From contig OZ029922.1 of the NCBI GenBank assembly GCA_964023275.1, positions 671,501 through 735,500 of the forward strand: a stretch of DNA of 64,000 nucleotides, written 5' to 3'. The position numbers and the translations under genes are program-made. Within the stretch, counting starts at the first letter, position 1; each line of letters starts with the position of its first letter. Of the stretch, positions 12,351-26,600 are shown piece after piece. The notes beneath the pieces are model-generated. The model was not told the DNA's origin. It searched no databases and was given only the letters and a program-made list of their open reading frames with translations. The DNA comes from Norana najaformis (lineage: Eukaryota > Annelida > Clitellata > Crassiclitellata > Hormogastridae).

Positions 12351-15300
12351 ATGGACAATTTTGTTTGTTTTGCGTTTGGTAAGTTTAGTACAAAATTACT
12401 TAAACCGTTTTGCATTATAGTTATTACTAAAGAGGTATGCATAATCCAACTCTATTATAATAACGCGAAGATATCTACGATTAACCACTAAACTCAAATA
12501 AGATTGCCTATGTCAAAAAGTGCAGTCGCAATCGTTACAACTTTTGCCATTTTTTGCCTTAAGTTCTTTGTCTTTATCTACATATTTAATGTAGTGTTGA
12601 TACACCAACTAGGAATTAACCCACATTGTACCGCGCAGGATATCAACATTTTCGTACAAAATTTAATATTTACCAATGGCAAGAACATCACGCACTTATT
12701 AAATAAACCTAATTTGAAGAGCTTTGTTAGTAAGACGATATTTATTTTATTTCTCTACTGTGCATTTGTAATTTGTCATTGTAATCGCAAGTTTATATAG
12801 CGCCACTTCAAGAGAAACTAATCAGAGGGGCTCCAGAACTGACAACACGAAAAAAACGATTGGACAGAATGGTTTTCCAGGGCTTGCGGCAAAGAAAGGC
12901 TAAGAAACTCATGCTACCTGTAAGTAAGTATGGATGGCCATTTATATAGCGCCTTTTATGAATCTCACAAAGGCGCTAAACTTAGTTTTTATAAGCGATT
13001 TCTATAGGTCTATGGAATTCTATACTACAGCTACAGCAGCATATATGAGTATGTGTTGCTTATTATTTCAGAATGTCTGGCGATTCTGCTGCTTTTGATG
13101 TATGCTTCATCTGGTACCTCTAACTGTTCCGACGAGTATTGTTTCACTTATCCAGGCGCAGATGTGACTCGGAGTTTCGACGACGCTAGGTCTTGGTGTG
13201 CCATCAATGATTTGTCTACGTTAGCGGTTGTTAACAATGAATATTCCCACGATAAATTGATTAAGTTTCTATCATTGTCAAACATTTCTTCTCTATACAT
13301 AAACACAAGGCTGAACCAGAGCAGTGTGAATACGTGGTATATCATCAATGGAGAACGTTTTAATGGTTTGTATAATTTGTGTGCACCCAAACTCAAAATG
13401 AGGACATTCTATTAATTCAATTTTGAAAGCAGTAAGCTTCCATTTCTTGAAATTCAGTTACCTAAAGATACTGATTTAGTTAATCTTGATATAATTTGAG
13501 GTTCGAAATGCATTATCAGATGGTTGCAATAAGAAATTTTTTCTCATAAATGTTTTACATACAGAGAATTTAGATTGGAGAATCGCGATAGCATCGTTCC
13601 TTCGTCTATCTTCGGTCGTACCCAACCATAGCACTAAACCTTTTCAGCCTAAGCAGATTTGGCGACATCCTGGCTTGCACTTTAGCAACGATTGCAAGAC
13701 TAGTCAACACACAAGGACCGATAGGCGAATTAGTGGCTTGTTAAATAACACGTCTAGAAGCGTGGTTATGGGATGAAGTATCCTTTGATTTAAACGCAAA
13801 CGACAACAGCTGAATTCAAAGAAAAAGACAAGTTTTCCACACAGCTCAAACAATTAGATAAGAAAATGTCGTGCGACGCAAGATGTTTTAGCATTCATAT
13901 CGCACCTGAATGGCATCCTACATTACATATTATTTTAGGTGAAGTAGTAGACCAAACTGATAAAGAAAACACCTATAAGCTGTATACCTCGTTGGAAAAA
14001 TGGTCAAAGGAGTTTGCTGTACGTGCTTCAAATCCTCAAGGGCTGGAAAACTATATCTGCAAGTACAGAGGTGGGCACTATTTATATATCAGGAATAGGC
14101 CATTTGATATTATTTTAATGTATAAAGTTAACAGTTTTATTTATAACAATTTTTAGCGCCCACAGTCACCCGGAAGTAACACAGAATCCGAGGTTTATGT
14201 GTTCAACGCATAGAAAATTCTGTGGCACCGACATTAACTTTTCGAAAGTCACACATATAGGAGCAAGACACGGCCGCAATCCACGCTGGCATTATCCAAT
14301 GTAAGCTAACAAAATTAGTAAATAGGCAAAATTGTGGGCGCGTTATATATTCTCGAAACCCCATTCTTTAAACATAATTTGCACACCTTTTATTTTTTCA
14401 TCAGCTGCTATTCCAAGCCTTCAAATTCACAAAATAATTACTTAATAAGAGTACTGTATACTTGCATTGCGGCACAAGATACATAAATAAAAAAGCTTAT
14501 GTATCATCACTACAATAAATATCAATTAAGCAAGTCATTCTGTTTCTGTGCAGCTGATTCTGGACTAAGCATTTTGCCAAACACCAGCTACCGAGATAGC
14601 GAACTGATCTACGTAAAATACGAGAATGAAACGTTAACTTGGTTTGAAGCTAGAAACAGATGTTATCTTAAAGGCGGTGATTTGGCAACATTTTCCTACT
14701 TAAGTAACCTCAATACAACCTGGCTGAGTTCGTCGAGTTCTTACTGGATCGGATTTAGATGGCAAAACCGGTGCTGGAAAAACATGGGTAAGACTGCATA
14801 GTGTTTTTGAAATTAAAACTTAGCTGTTTGGCATGTAATGAATGAAATCTCATCATTGTGAGCCGCCATTCAGTCGTTTGAAACTAGTTTTTAATGCATT
14901 GTTAAATAGTCGATTCATTTTTGTCTTAATTTGGGAAAATCTGGTCTGGGATAAATCTTGAGGCTACATAGTGTATATCTTTAGGTCTAGATGTTTTATT
15001 AAGGATAGCTGTTATTTAGTATTAAAAGCAGCGAATATGTACCAAACATAAAAGCCGCATGTTTCGATTTGAACTTATTTTAACACATCTTTGAATAATA
15101 CAGTCCTCGTTTAGCTATGTAACTTCAAAGCCGGTTCCGTTGTTAGACTTATATTATCGTATTTTTTCCAAAGTTAAATATCCTTTCAACTTCGGTTGAT
15201 GTAAGGGTACATTTGAAGATTGTTTGGTTTGTTCAGTCGTTAATTCATATGAATTTCGTCTGATCAGCGTCTCTTCAATCACAAAAGTGAGCAACAGAAC

Positions 15301-18300
15301 TGACTTAGGTCACTTTAAAACTACAGGACCTACATTTTGTATTCCGGCATACAATTAAAACGCAAAGGGGCATAAAACGAGCTCTTCCCGTAAATTCCGT
15401 GAAGAAACAGGAAATCCCTCACAGGGATGACTTTTCTGGCCTTTTACTCGCACAGCGGATCGTATGCTCGTATAGAAACGGCAATTTAGATGGGTAAAAA
15501 TGTGTGATTTCTTCATTCGCTGATTTATCCGAATGTAGAATAATCAGCGTCGTTTCAATCATTATTATGTTTCATTTCTTCAAGACAATGGTGAAGAGAT
15601 AATATACACACGTTGGTCGAGTGGGAAACCAAACAGTTTATCTTCCGAATGTGTGTGCATCGAAAGAAGTGTTTCTTGGAACTGGACAGACTGCGACTGT
15701 ATCACCCCAAGGTCCTTTGTCTGCGTTAAATGTAGGTGATGCTTGTATCGTATGCATTTTCAAACTTGACTCCTTATCAGTGAACAACTGCTGGTGTTAT
15801 GAAGTGCCAATCATTGTCTTTAATAGGTATTTAAGATTGGATCTAGCATTTGCCTCACTAAGACCAGTGAAAGTCCATTATTCTAAATGCAACTTTACGA
15901 CGAAAGCTTTTTTCGTCCTCACGCCTATAAAGATGCATTTTTTCCAGCGATTACATTATTCTACTTTGCATCACACAAATTATTACCGAGTTGTTTCATT
16001 TTATTGCTTCTGTTTAATAACAATTGCTATAGCTGTTCATAAATCGTTGTTTGACTGACTCTTTTGTTATTGGGTTAAGCAATGTAACTGATTGTTAAGT
16101 AGTAATAATAAGTAAGTAAGTAAGTAAGTAATGCGTTGTTAACACGCCATATGTCCATCGACTGAGCGAGGAATCGTAGGAATTATACCACTGTTAATAT
16201 TTTAGTTTCTTCACACATAATTGCTTTCCTTAAACTGTATTTGCAAGCCAGCTGGTTTTGATTCTAGATAGAAGTATTTCAACCACAACTCCTACATCGA
16301 CCGCTATCAGTTCAGCAGCATCCGGTCAGACAGTACACTACGTCAGTAGAACTACAGAATATTCTAACAGTAAGTATTAGTCAGACTTCATAGGCTGAAA
16401 TATACCTGTGATATATTTAGTTATATATTTATTGCACTTAATACGCGCGCAAGGTCAGTAGATCTGATTTTGAGGTGAAAGAAATTTGCGTCTAAGGTCG
16501 TACACGGATTATGCTCGAACCCGCAAACGGTGTATTACATACCTACCGCGTTATCGATTAGACCGCAAGGCATCGTGCTCCATACACGGATTATACTTAG
16601 AGCCCCATCATCACAACTTTATTCAAGATTCAAATCATATATTGATTGCTGATACTGATTCAACACATATTACCAATACTATTACTCAACAGATTACACG
16701 GTTTAAGGCATGAGCATCTACTGTTTGAATACTCAGAATGACCCTTGCGGCCCTAATGTTGCCTACACATAATCGTAACCATGATCAGGGTCTACACCTA
16801 CCAGCAAAAAGCATGCAATAAAATTTATTTAACACTAGTTAATAGTTAGGAGCATTCTACTTATAAAGTTGGTTCATTTATTTAGAAGCAAATGTAACAT
16901 ATTCTAAAACCAGCCATAATAATATCAATATATTAAAATAAAATCATTTATTTGAGTAAGACGGCTGTTATTTTGGCAAAACATACTATTGGACTAAAAA
17001 TTAAATTAATTTGTTAATTTCGGGAGAGTCCGATGGTCCCACTTATGGATTTCAAGCTCCTACGATGCTGCTCTTCCCACATCTATTCGGTCTCATGTTT
17101 CTTCGGTCTCAACCTAAGACTCTTCTCTTCCAGCTGGCCTATCCGCCCTAGCCTACCTCTCTATCTCAGTGTACTGGCCTTCTGGTATTAACCTGACCAC
17201 GGGTTGGTTTTGGTGCGCCATTGGTTGATGCTTTGTGCATTATAAACCGGCGCTATAGAAGCGGCCAATTACTAATTAATAATTATTTGCTTCTGGCTCA
17301 GTTCTTCTACCTTGCCATCTAAATGACTTAAGGAAAATCAATGCCTAAAAACTTTCAGATCTCAAATAAACGTTTGTAAAAGAAACCAAAACCCATCGTC
17401 GTTAATAAAGAATAGAAATTTAGTAAGGCGAGGCAATATAAGGTAAGGTAAGGCAGGATAGGATAGGATATGGTAAGTTTAGGTAAGGCAGGGTAGAGTA
17501 TGACAGGGTAGAGTAAGGTAAAGCTATGTACAGTAAGGTAATGTAACGTAAGGCGGGTAGGGTAGGGTTAGGTAAGGTCATGTAAGGAAAGATAGCTTAG
17601 GGTAGGGGATGGTAAGGTGATATAGGGCCGGGTATGATAAGGTAGGGTATGGTATTATAAGGTAAGAAACTGTTAATGTAAGGTAAGATAAGGTAATGGT
17701 TCGTATATTACACTCCACTATCAGAGGCGTGGTCGTCGTGAGGTTGAAGTATATTTTTGCAGAAGTGCAGCCCCATATCAACTCCTAAAATGCCTTCCTA
17801 CGATGGACAAGACGCTATCTGCAAGCCTTTACTTTAGAACGCACACGACCTTGACATGTTTTAGGTGAATTCTATTCGACTCACATTTCGTCTGTTTCAG
17901 AGTTGGCGATTGGTGTTGGAGTAGGATTAGGTGCCGCTATTCTCCTCGCTGTCGTAGTAGTTGTCGTGGTCGTCATAGTAACCAAGAAACGGAAGAGGTA
18001 AAGCCTGATCTGTCACCAAGAATAAAAATAAAATTGCTCAATGCTTTTACTAAATTAAAATTAAAATTACGGTGACTGTATTTAAATATTTATGTTCTAA
18101 AACTTTTCAACTTCTTAGATACTATTAATCACGAAGAAATGGAGTTGCAGAAGTATATGTAAATAATTACATAAGTACAAATTCTGCAAGAAACAAAAAT
18201 GTGCTATCTCTAAATTCAATCCCAATATTGCCTTTCATTTAATTTTGATTTTAAAGCAGCTTAATTTTCACTTTTCCCATATGCTATTTATATTGAAGAG

Positions 18301-18686
18301 TTAATTAAAATGTGCTATATAACATCATATATATATATACATATACAAACACGCTGCTGGATTGAAAAATATACCTTTCTCGCTTAAATTTGTAAGAAAA
18401 TTAGTACAACTTGTAACTTTTTTTATTTCGATTTTAAAGTGAAATTGAATATCGGTTCATGTACTTCAGCAAACAAGGAACGACCGAACGACCAAATAAG
18501 GCCAAGGACGAACAAAGACCAAAACAAAAGCCTAAGAAGCCTAAAGATCCCGAAGTCGTTCAGCAAACCAACAACTTCCCCGAGTATGCAGACATTATGC
18601 CCCTCGCACAACCCATCGTTAGAGAACCAACCAGGAGTCCAATCTTCTACTCTAATCCCGAATTTGTTGCAACCACACCATCGTAA
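12351..18686 (+). CDS. Two-CTLD type I membrane receptor, tyrosine-motif tail (array member A)
   Basis: Eight exons, 426 aa: 12351-12378, 13072-13365, 13939-14070, 14554-14787, 15585-15731, 16268-16369, 17901-17997, 18440-18686 (tail could instead start at 18470, 416 aa). All boundaries are GT-AG and the frame closes. Residues 1-25 form a signal peptide split over exons 1 and 2. CTLD1 is about 26-151, CTLD2 152-278, Ser/Thr stalk 279-312, TM 313-340 (glycine-rich start, poly-Val end, KKRKR stop-transfer), tail to 426. CTLD2 has the WTDCDC block and a final FVC, but KPN replaces the sugar-binding EPN and the cysteine before VKYENE is Ile; CTLD1 lacks one of the two late cysteines kept in paralogues. 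The tail is short, with YADI and IFYSNPEF and no YANA block. Inferred role: cell-surface recognition and SH2-dependent signalling; ligand unknown. Confidence 0.78.
12790..12925 (+). repeat. Interspersed repeat, GCGCC-type
   Basis: Copy in intron 1 of member A: TATATAGCGCCACTTCAAGA, then TTTTCCAGGGCTTGCGG. Confidence 0.5.
17020..17290 (+). mobile_element. 5'-truncated LINE 3' end
   Basis: Nucleotide match to the last ORF codons and 3' UTR of the intact LINE, including the GCCATTGGTTGATGC block and a TTAATAATT end. It lies in the intron before the TM exon of member A. Confidence 0.75.
17422..17695 (+). repeat. Degenerate GGTAAGG minisatellite
   Basis: Dozens of 5-8 base variants of GGTAAGG/GGTAGGG with strong G/A versus T skew, all in one orientation. 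Located in the intron just before the TM exon of member A, on the sense strand. Confidence 0.85.
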
Positions 18687-19499
18687 GCTCCTCGATCGAA
18701 CCATTGAGCAACGTCGCGAGATATAGCGAAGCAGATCGACAATTCGAAACATCGCAGGCCATCAATTTTGCGTCAGAACTTGAGCCATTATGTTTACACG
18801 AATATCGGTAGAAACATCTAGCAACCGATAGATGCAACTGTTTTTGGTTTCCATCGTTGCCTTAGGACTTCTTTGAGATTATATTTGGTTGCATTACACT
18901 ACATTGCATTGTATTACATGACATTACAGTTGTATTACATTATATAACATTCGTTACATCATAAGCGGATTTACACGCACACAATGGTAGAGTCTCAGTA
19001 AGAGAGAATAGACACAGTCGGCTGAATGACTTGTTAGTGGAGCGAATGTACAGTCAGAGAGGTCACAATATTGTAGACCAGGTTAAGAATTAGGCTGCAT
19101 TAGTCTTGTCATTATTTAGCCAATCCTTAATACATTATCGAAAATTAAGATAAGTGCCCTACTACATTGGAATAAGCTTAGGCTAGTGACAACAACTTGA
19201 ATAAAAAGGAATATAGTTTGTAGTTTGTATGGCAGAGCTGTACTGCTATCGTATGCGTCCGCAGGTGGCAGATAGTGGAACGACCTCTAGATATAGAGGT
19301 CGGCTGTGAAATAAGCAGGTTAATTCTGATGAACAAGCAGTCCTGACCAAGAGCAGCAAGGCTATCAGAGCGCAGTTTGGGATGTGGGTGGCATCCGTCT
19401 TATGCTTAAATGCTGCAGAAGCTTCTTGATGGTCTTGCGACATGGCGAGTGCAGGACGCCATTTTCACTAAGCATGTAGTCCTCGCTGCCTTGCGAGTA

Positions 19500-19685
19500 G
19501 GGGTTTGCACCATAGGCTAGGACCACATCCGATAACCATGGCTGATGTCAGGGAGGGCATCCGGTCGTAAAAACTGTGTTCCAGATTTTCTCAGTGGATC
19601 CTTGGATTAAAGGATCCATGTGGCTGACCCCTCTCCAGGAGGGATTAATTCCAGCTGGAAGGGGAGAGAATGTAGTTTATTAACT
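19500..19685 (+). mobile_element. LINE/SINE 3' tail
   Basis: Contains AGGGCATCCGGTCGTAAAA, a sequence recurrent near the 3' ends of animal non-LTR elements, followed by a GGATCC/GGCTGACC/GGGATTAATTCCAGCTGG stretch shared with 22440-22500. Confidence 0.55.
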
Positions 19686-20109
19686 CTTGTGAATAGAAAT
19701 GCATTTCCTCGATGCATGGCTTTCATATTCGCCACGTGCAATTTGTGTTTGGCAGCAGCGAGAATGGAAAGACCTTGATCACGAGCAAAACATATGGGAT
19801 AGTTTATCTTCAATGGCAAGTAGTCTGAACCCGTGGGAAACGCCTATGAGCGTGAGAGAAATGCATGGAGAAATGCTTCCTCATAGGGAGATAATCAGAG
19901 CCAGTGGTGGAGTCACATATGGACATGAGTAAAATATATGGGGGAAATTTATTTTCAATTAGGAGATGGCTGAAACAGTGGGGGAATAAGCCAGGAGCGA
20001 AATGCATAAGGAACTACATGTATATCTGCAGTGAGAGATGATATTAACCATGGGAAAAATTTATGAACAAGAACGATATATATACATTATTACATCTGCA
20101 TTTATTAAG

Positions 20110-20275
20110 CGCTAGTATGTAATGACCGAGCATCAATCGATAGCGCTGAGCAATTGTGACTGAAGGACTTCCCCAAGGCTCCTACATAATAACAGTCTCA
20201 GGATAAGAGGCTCAAACCCATATTCTCCGCGTTACCAGCTGAGCGCTCTAACCAAGCTATCGTGTCCCACAAAAT
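20110..20275 (-). mobile_element. tRNA-derived SINE
   Basis: Read on minus, it has GGTTAGAGCGCTCAGCTGG (A-box-like) then GGGTTTGAGCC (B-box-like), followed by a body with CAATTGCTCAGCGC. Related copies lie at 3695-3840 (minus) and 44640-44775 (plus). Confidence 0.6.
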
Positions 20276-20576
20276 ATGAATGTATATGAATGCATATGTA
20301 TGTATCTCAATAGGGCATTGTGCGAACCAGTTGGGGAAATCCCAACTCTTTCCCAATCAACCAAAACCTGTATTCTGCATTTTTAAATATTACGCTAACA
20401 CTTCAACTATACTTGAAGTATTCATGCAGTATGCCTCTATCCATTGTCGTCCGTCACGCTTCAGTCGGCTTTATTTGTCTTTTGAGCAAATAAAGTCAGC
20501 CACTGAGCTGTGTCCTAATTCAAGTCCTCCGTTTTCTGCATTCTCTCTGCGGTTAGGTGATAGATTTGGTTGTTTT

Positions 20577-20586
20577 TAGCCTAGAT
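20577..20586 (+). promoter_or_regulatory. Shared upstream decamer (member B)
   Basis: TAGCCTAGAT lies 67 bases before the ATG. The identical decamer is at 34916-34925, 62 bases before the ATG of the ITAM gene; a diverged form sits near 40613 before the sister gene. Possibly promoter or 5' UTR. Confidence 0.3.
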
Positions 20587-20643
20587 GTGTTTAGTTAAAA
20601 CTCAGCTGTAACTTTAATAAGTTAATTTATGAGTTTGAGCAAA

Positions 20644-23600
20644 ATGGTTCAGTTGTGGTCGCCAACAGTTGCATTTGGTAAGTAAAATAAGGTACTACGA
20701 ATATTTTTAAAGCAACATTAAAGCTATTATGCAAATGACTTCAAAACGTGTATAACTTCCTGGTTCTAAAGAAAGTATAGACGTTTTGCTAGCTTGATAG
20801 ACTAATAGATTTCATAATAACCTACACTTGGAATTCAGCTGCAATAAGAACTGAAAATATTTAAATTGTGGATTATTGTCGTTGTTGTTCGTTGTCTCCA
20901 AAAATTAGTTCATCAACTGCAGTTTATATTATGTAAGCTTGAGTTGTTAGATTTTTCTGAAAGCCAAAAGTACTTCCCTTATTATAACATCTTTCAAACC
21001 TGCATTATTTGTTATTTTGCCTAAAAATAATCCGTTGCTAAATAAACGTCATTATCTTAGGCAAGAAAATGTCTGTCTCTTAGACTGTAACACAGGCAAT
21101 TACCTTAAAAGCAATGGTCAGCTTGGCATATTCTAAGTATTTTTTTACAAAATCTTTCTTTAATTCACATTAAAGGTAATGTCTTCTTTTGTTTAGTTTT
21201 GCTAGTCATCATTCCGTCAGTATCTTCACAGTTGGAAAAGGTCATCGGTGAATTTCAGTTTACAATACCAAATGTCACTGAAAGTTTCAGTGATGCTGTG
21301 TCGTTGTGCAAAACGAATAATTCTACACTAGCTGTTGTCAATGACAGTACTACTCAAATTGCTTTAGCTCAGTTCCTGAATTCTTCAAATTTCAGTTCAA
21401 TGATATATTTAAATGTTAAACTTTATAACGACCCCGAACCTTGGGTTCTCATTAATGGATCTGCATATAAAGGTGAGTTTTTTTAAATATTACGCTAACA
21501 GAACCATCTGAGAATAACAATCGAAAGTTAGCTATAAGTTTATGTGTAAATAGTGTAAGAATCTCTAGATGAGCCTGACTAATTAATATGCAAAATGCTT
21601 GAGCGTTTCTTCCTTGTTTCAGTAAGTCTTTAATTGAACCAATAGTGCAAATAGAATGTTCAGTTTCCTATTCTGTTGCAATTCAAATGCAACTGTTATT
21701 ACCATCTGCGAATACTTTAATAATCACACTTCGGCACTACAATGTTGTTACGCCGCCTATTGGACAAAATGTGGGATCTTTAGTTTGTGCAACATTAAGT
21801 TGAAAGCAGCTTTGATGTATAGTAATTGCATGAAATCATCAATTATATTATTCAGTTCTTACTTAAAGAACTTACAATAGTCGATATGATACTAAGAATA
21901 GCAATGGAAGCTTGCCATATGTTCATGTGTGAATGGTATAAAAACCTCTCAATGAGCCTTGCTAATGAAACATGTACAAAGCCTCAGTATTCATTTCTTG
22001 CTTCAGTCAGCCTTATGTTGAACCTTAGAATGAGCAGACAAAACTCTACTAATGCTATAATTTTCCTTTATTATTATGAATGCACAAATTTTTGTCTGCA
22101 TTCATTGAGGAGGAAGGAGGAACTCTTGGAGAGAACTGAGATGAGAATGCCGAGATGGATACTTGGGGTGTCATTGAAAGACAGGAAGAGGAGCGAATGT
22201 TTAAGGCAGCTGATTAGAGTAGCTCGTATAACCGAGAAAGTACGGGAGGCGAGACTGAGATGGTATGGTCATGTGGAGCGTGCAGAATAAGAAAGTTACT
22301 ATAAAAGAATTATGAAGGCAGAAATTCATGGAAATCGCAGTTGGGAAAAACAGAGGAAGAGATGGAGGAACATCATCCAACAGGATCCAAACTACTCAAA
22401 TAAAGAGGACACTGGAAACAGAAAAAAGTGGAGAGAAAGGATCCGTATGGCTGACTTCTCCCAAGGAGGAATTAATTCCAGCTAGAAGAAGAGAGGGATA
22501 TGTATGCATATGTAAAAGATAGCATAATTATCTGCTTGGGAAGTAAAAGCTATTGACTCGACGGTCAAATGTTCACATTCTAGGCCACATCAACTGTCTG
22601 CTCGTTTTTGTGGCTCCTCAGCTTTTTTGCTCTTCCTAAGGATCTGCTCGTCCTATAATTTGCTCCCGGTTAATCAATCTGGTTATAGAAAACCACTCCA
22701 TTGAATCTCGTTTGGTTCGCCTGCTTTTGGACATGATCATATGGCGACAGAGACCGCCCTGCATACCTTTTTGGCTCTGTATGATATCAATGCGGTCTTT
22801 AACACGGTAGATCACCACGTTCTAATTTGCAGCGTATTAGTCTCATTTGGCCATGGTAGCACGTGATACTTGAATGTCATCTGATCCGCCTCAAAAATCC
22901 ACATCGCAATTTATATGACTGGCAATAATCAGCAGCTTAAGAATATACACACTTTGAACAAGCTTCTCCATTTCCGCACGCAATCTTTGGCTTGTCTTTG
23001 GTCAGGAACACGCATACAGTATGTTGATTATCGCGCTTGCATCTTAGACACTGTTCACCTTAGCCAGAGCTCGACTGGGAGCATCCCTGGGTATACAACT
23101 TGAAGGCACGCTATATGAATGCATTGAATGAATGAATGAATGAATGTAAAGTTTTGCGGCCGCATGTTTGCAAAATATAAATTCTTTAGATAGTGGGACA
23201 TTACTTTGAAAGAACTTCTGTAATAGAAACGCACATAAATTATGTTGTGCATTTATTGATCCGCACACTTTTTAGGAATGCGCCGAAGAAGCTTGCGTTA
23301 AAATGTGCAACAGCACAGTCATTTATATTTGCATTTCAAAATGAATTCTTTCAGGTAGCATTGGAAATCAGGATCCCAAAGAAAATTATTTGACACATTG
23401 TCGTCTGAAACTTGATAAAAACAATTTTATCGTGGAGGCTTCACATCCTGGTGATTTAAGAAACTATATTTGCGACTACGAAGGTGATTATACGCGTAGA
23501 TGTAGAGCTAATTTTAATTGTACATCTTCTACTTTAACTTTACTTCTAACTTTATTTTCACTTTATCTCGTATTCTTCTATTTAAACCATTTTAAACTTT

Positions 23601-26600
23601 TGTTCCAAATGATAATATGTATTCTGAATTCTTTAATGTTATTGCCACATTGCGCAACAACTGGCTTTTGAGGGTTTTTGTGGGCTAGAAACTTTATACC
23701 AGGTTTTTAATAGCTCAAAACTGTACTGATCAGTATTAGGTTCAATAAAGAATAATTCCTTTTGAATTTTAATTGAAAATAGAATTTTCTGTGTACTGAC
23801 TTCAGTGTTTAAGAATTCCGGGTTATAAACTTTCTAGCAAAACTAAAAAAATGATAATCCTGGTTTTGTTTAATCCCCTTGCTTTAAGTTCAGTGATATA
23901 CTTTAAGTGACACAACCCAAAAATCAACACTTAAAGAACAATAAAAAGGTAGAGGTATAATGTATAGCAATCGTTCATGATTACACGCACCAATCAACAA
24001 TATTCCTCCAATGTGTGGTCCAAATGTTAAAGGATATCTTGCCTGAAGCCGAAATAAACCAGCCGTGGCTGTTTCAAACAGTTCTCGTTGTTTTAAAGTT
24101 TCATGTGTATAAGCTTGGTAATACCCCATCGGTACCGAAAACTTATGAATATTTTTATGTTTAGAATTGTAGTAAATTGTGCCTAGGAAATTGTGCAATT
24201 TCACTGCACTGACGCACTCCGTGCAAAGCAGGAGTGCGTCACTCGTCATCGCAAAATATGTTTGCGGCCACTGTTAATGGTTTGCAATGCATGCCACCAT
24301 CTTCCCGGTTTCGCTTTGACGAATTAACTACGAACACTCAAACACTGCACCTCTTGCAATCTCTGGGCATGTCTTTCGTTCAAAAAATAAAAATACTCTT
24401 CTTATACAAATCCTATCCTGACCTCCTCTTCCCCTTGCCTCTCTCGCCGTTCCAATTCTAAACACTATCCCATCTATCAGTGGCAGCCTGACTATCTACC
24501 TGCGTGACCCTTTGAACTTGACCTGGAACTGACCCTGACCTTATCCGACGATCAATTTTGTTTTGACTTAGCGCCTGTGATTAGGCTGGTTTCGACGACT
24601 AGGCTTTCTTTAGGCGCCGAATCTCGAGATTACGATGTATATTATGTTTCTGGATTGAAATGAAGTCACTTTATTGATCAGCAACATTTAGAACTGGCTG
24701 AAGAACTGCTAATTCTTATATAGCACCTTTCAGAACCTCACGTGGGTGCTGAAAATGGCTTTCTAACTGGTCTAATAAGGAGCGACTTAATATAGGTTGA
24801 AAATGCTTCTAAAGCTGACTATGGCGGAACTGCACGCATTTTATTGAACAACTGTTTCAGAAGGACGGTCCGTTGCACAAAAAGAACAGTGTGCCCGTGA
24901 TTCTGTGATTGCAAGACTTAGTAATCTAATAACAAAAGACAACAATCAAAAAGAAATTTACAAAAGAAAAAATAGCATTACTAAAATGTAAACAAACATC
25001 GGAACCGAGATTGAATTGGTAAATTGTCAATTGCAGGCATTTTAAAGTCAAGTCGACCAGCCGGTCAACTGAAATGACGCCGTGTGCCAAATTTGTCCCG
25101 CTGGCCAGGGTTTTTCTAGGCTTTCTGTTAAAACTATCTGGGCTCAGCAATCTTAACCTCACTGTAAATTCTAGCGCCGTATTATAAAAGCACCAAGGGG
25201 TCACTCTTGGCTCTGTTGACATATCGTGTTATATATGGAACCTCTAAAAGCCGCCGTACATCAAACCCATCCGACCCGAACCGATCCACCTGGAAATATC
25301 GAATCTGGACTGATTCGATCGGATCTGATTGGGATAGGTGTACGTTGCCAGTGTTTGTCAGTCGGCGGATCGGGGAAAATGTCTTTAGTCTGAAGACTAA
25401 TGTCTTATCGGGTGGAATCAGATCGGAATGGGTCGGTTTACGATCGGCAGCTGGTCTCTAGTTGCTGCGAATATAGCCATTTATCTGAGCCAATAACGTC
25501 TTATAAATTATTTAAGTCATATACAATATTAATAAGATGATAACATTATCATGTATTATATAATAATGACTATAGGCCTATAGATAATGCTACTTATGTA
25601 CGTATTTAATTACATATCTAATACATATCTGAGCGTCGTCCTAATCGAGCGATCGACCTGGCAATAGTAGCAGGCCGTAACGGCACTCAGACAAGCCTAC
25701 TTGTATAATGGGGTCAATCTGGTTCAGTCTGAGTCAGTCGGCCGAGTGTGTATCGCGCGCCGACCCAGCGCGTTCAGACTGAAAATTTTTGAACATGTCC
25801 AGACTGACATTGGTCGTTCCTGACTGAGTTTTTTATCATACACCGACCCAACACGATCCGATCTGATCCAAAGGAAAACATTGGATCGGGTCGGGTCGGT
25901 ATATTTATCAGTAAATAAAAATACTTCGGCAGCATTTATTCGCAATAAATCTTTAAGCAACCGATTTGCAGGTATACCGGTGGCTGATCAGTTGTTGGGT
26001 TGGAATTGATGAGTAATTTCGCTTGTAACAATATAGACGATGATATGTTAAGTTTGAAAATGAAAGTTTAACTTCATACGAATTATTTTGTTGTGCAGAA
26101 AGCGAGTGTTCCAATGATTCTACTAATAATATTCGTTATAAAGAAAGATGTTACGTCAAGTATGAAAATGAAACGTTGACTTGGTTTAAAGCCAGAGAAA
26201 GTTGCATTAGCAAAGGCGGTGATTTGGCAAGATTTAAGAACGAACGTGACGTTTGGGTTCTTCCTTTCAATACGTCCTGGTTGAACTCATCGTTGACGTA
26301 CTGGGTTGGAATTCGACGCAATGATTGGTCTTGGAAACCTCCAGGTACGCTATCTTTCAGCAGAGTTCATTCATTTGATACGAGTTTTCGCTTACGATTC
26401 TTCGCTAAGTCGATGGACAGATGCATTACTTACTTGCTTACTTTTCTTATTCTCAATTTACATCCATGTACACTTATGTACATGCATATTTATGTAAGTA
26501 TGTGTCCATATGTGTATGTGTGAATATGAATGTATGTTATGTATGTATCTATGTACGAACGAAGGTACATATGCATCCAGACATCTATTAAGCACCTTCT

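Larger units (their letters stand above)
18690..20640. other. Intergenic between members A and B
   Basis: TTACAT-type degenerate repeats at 18890-18960, LINE/SINE tail at 19500-19685, SINE at 20110-20275, then the member B promoter region. Confidence 0.5.

Noticed and set aside
12504-12800. 98-codon hydrophobic plus frame
   Set aside because: Lies in intron 1 of member A, AT-rich, no splice phase or homology; probably chance.
15621-16058. 145-codon plus frame
   Set aside because: It overlaps CTLD2 exon 5 of member A in another frame and starts at GTG; the spliced frame encodes the conserved WTDCDC block.
18439-18726. 95-codon plus frame over the member A tail
   Set aside because: Different frame from the one with YADI and IFYSNPEF and not joined in phase with the TM exon.
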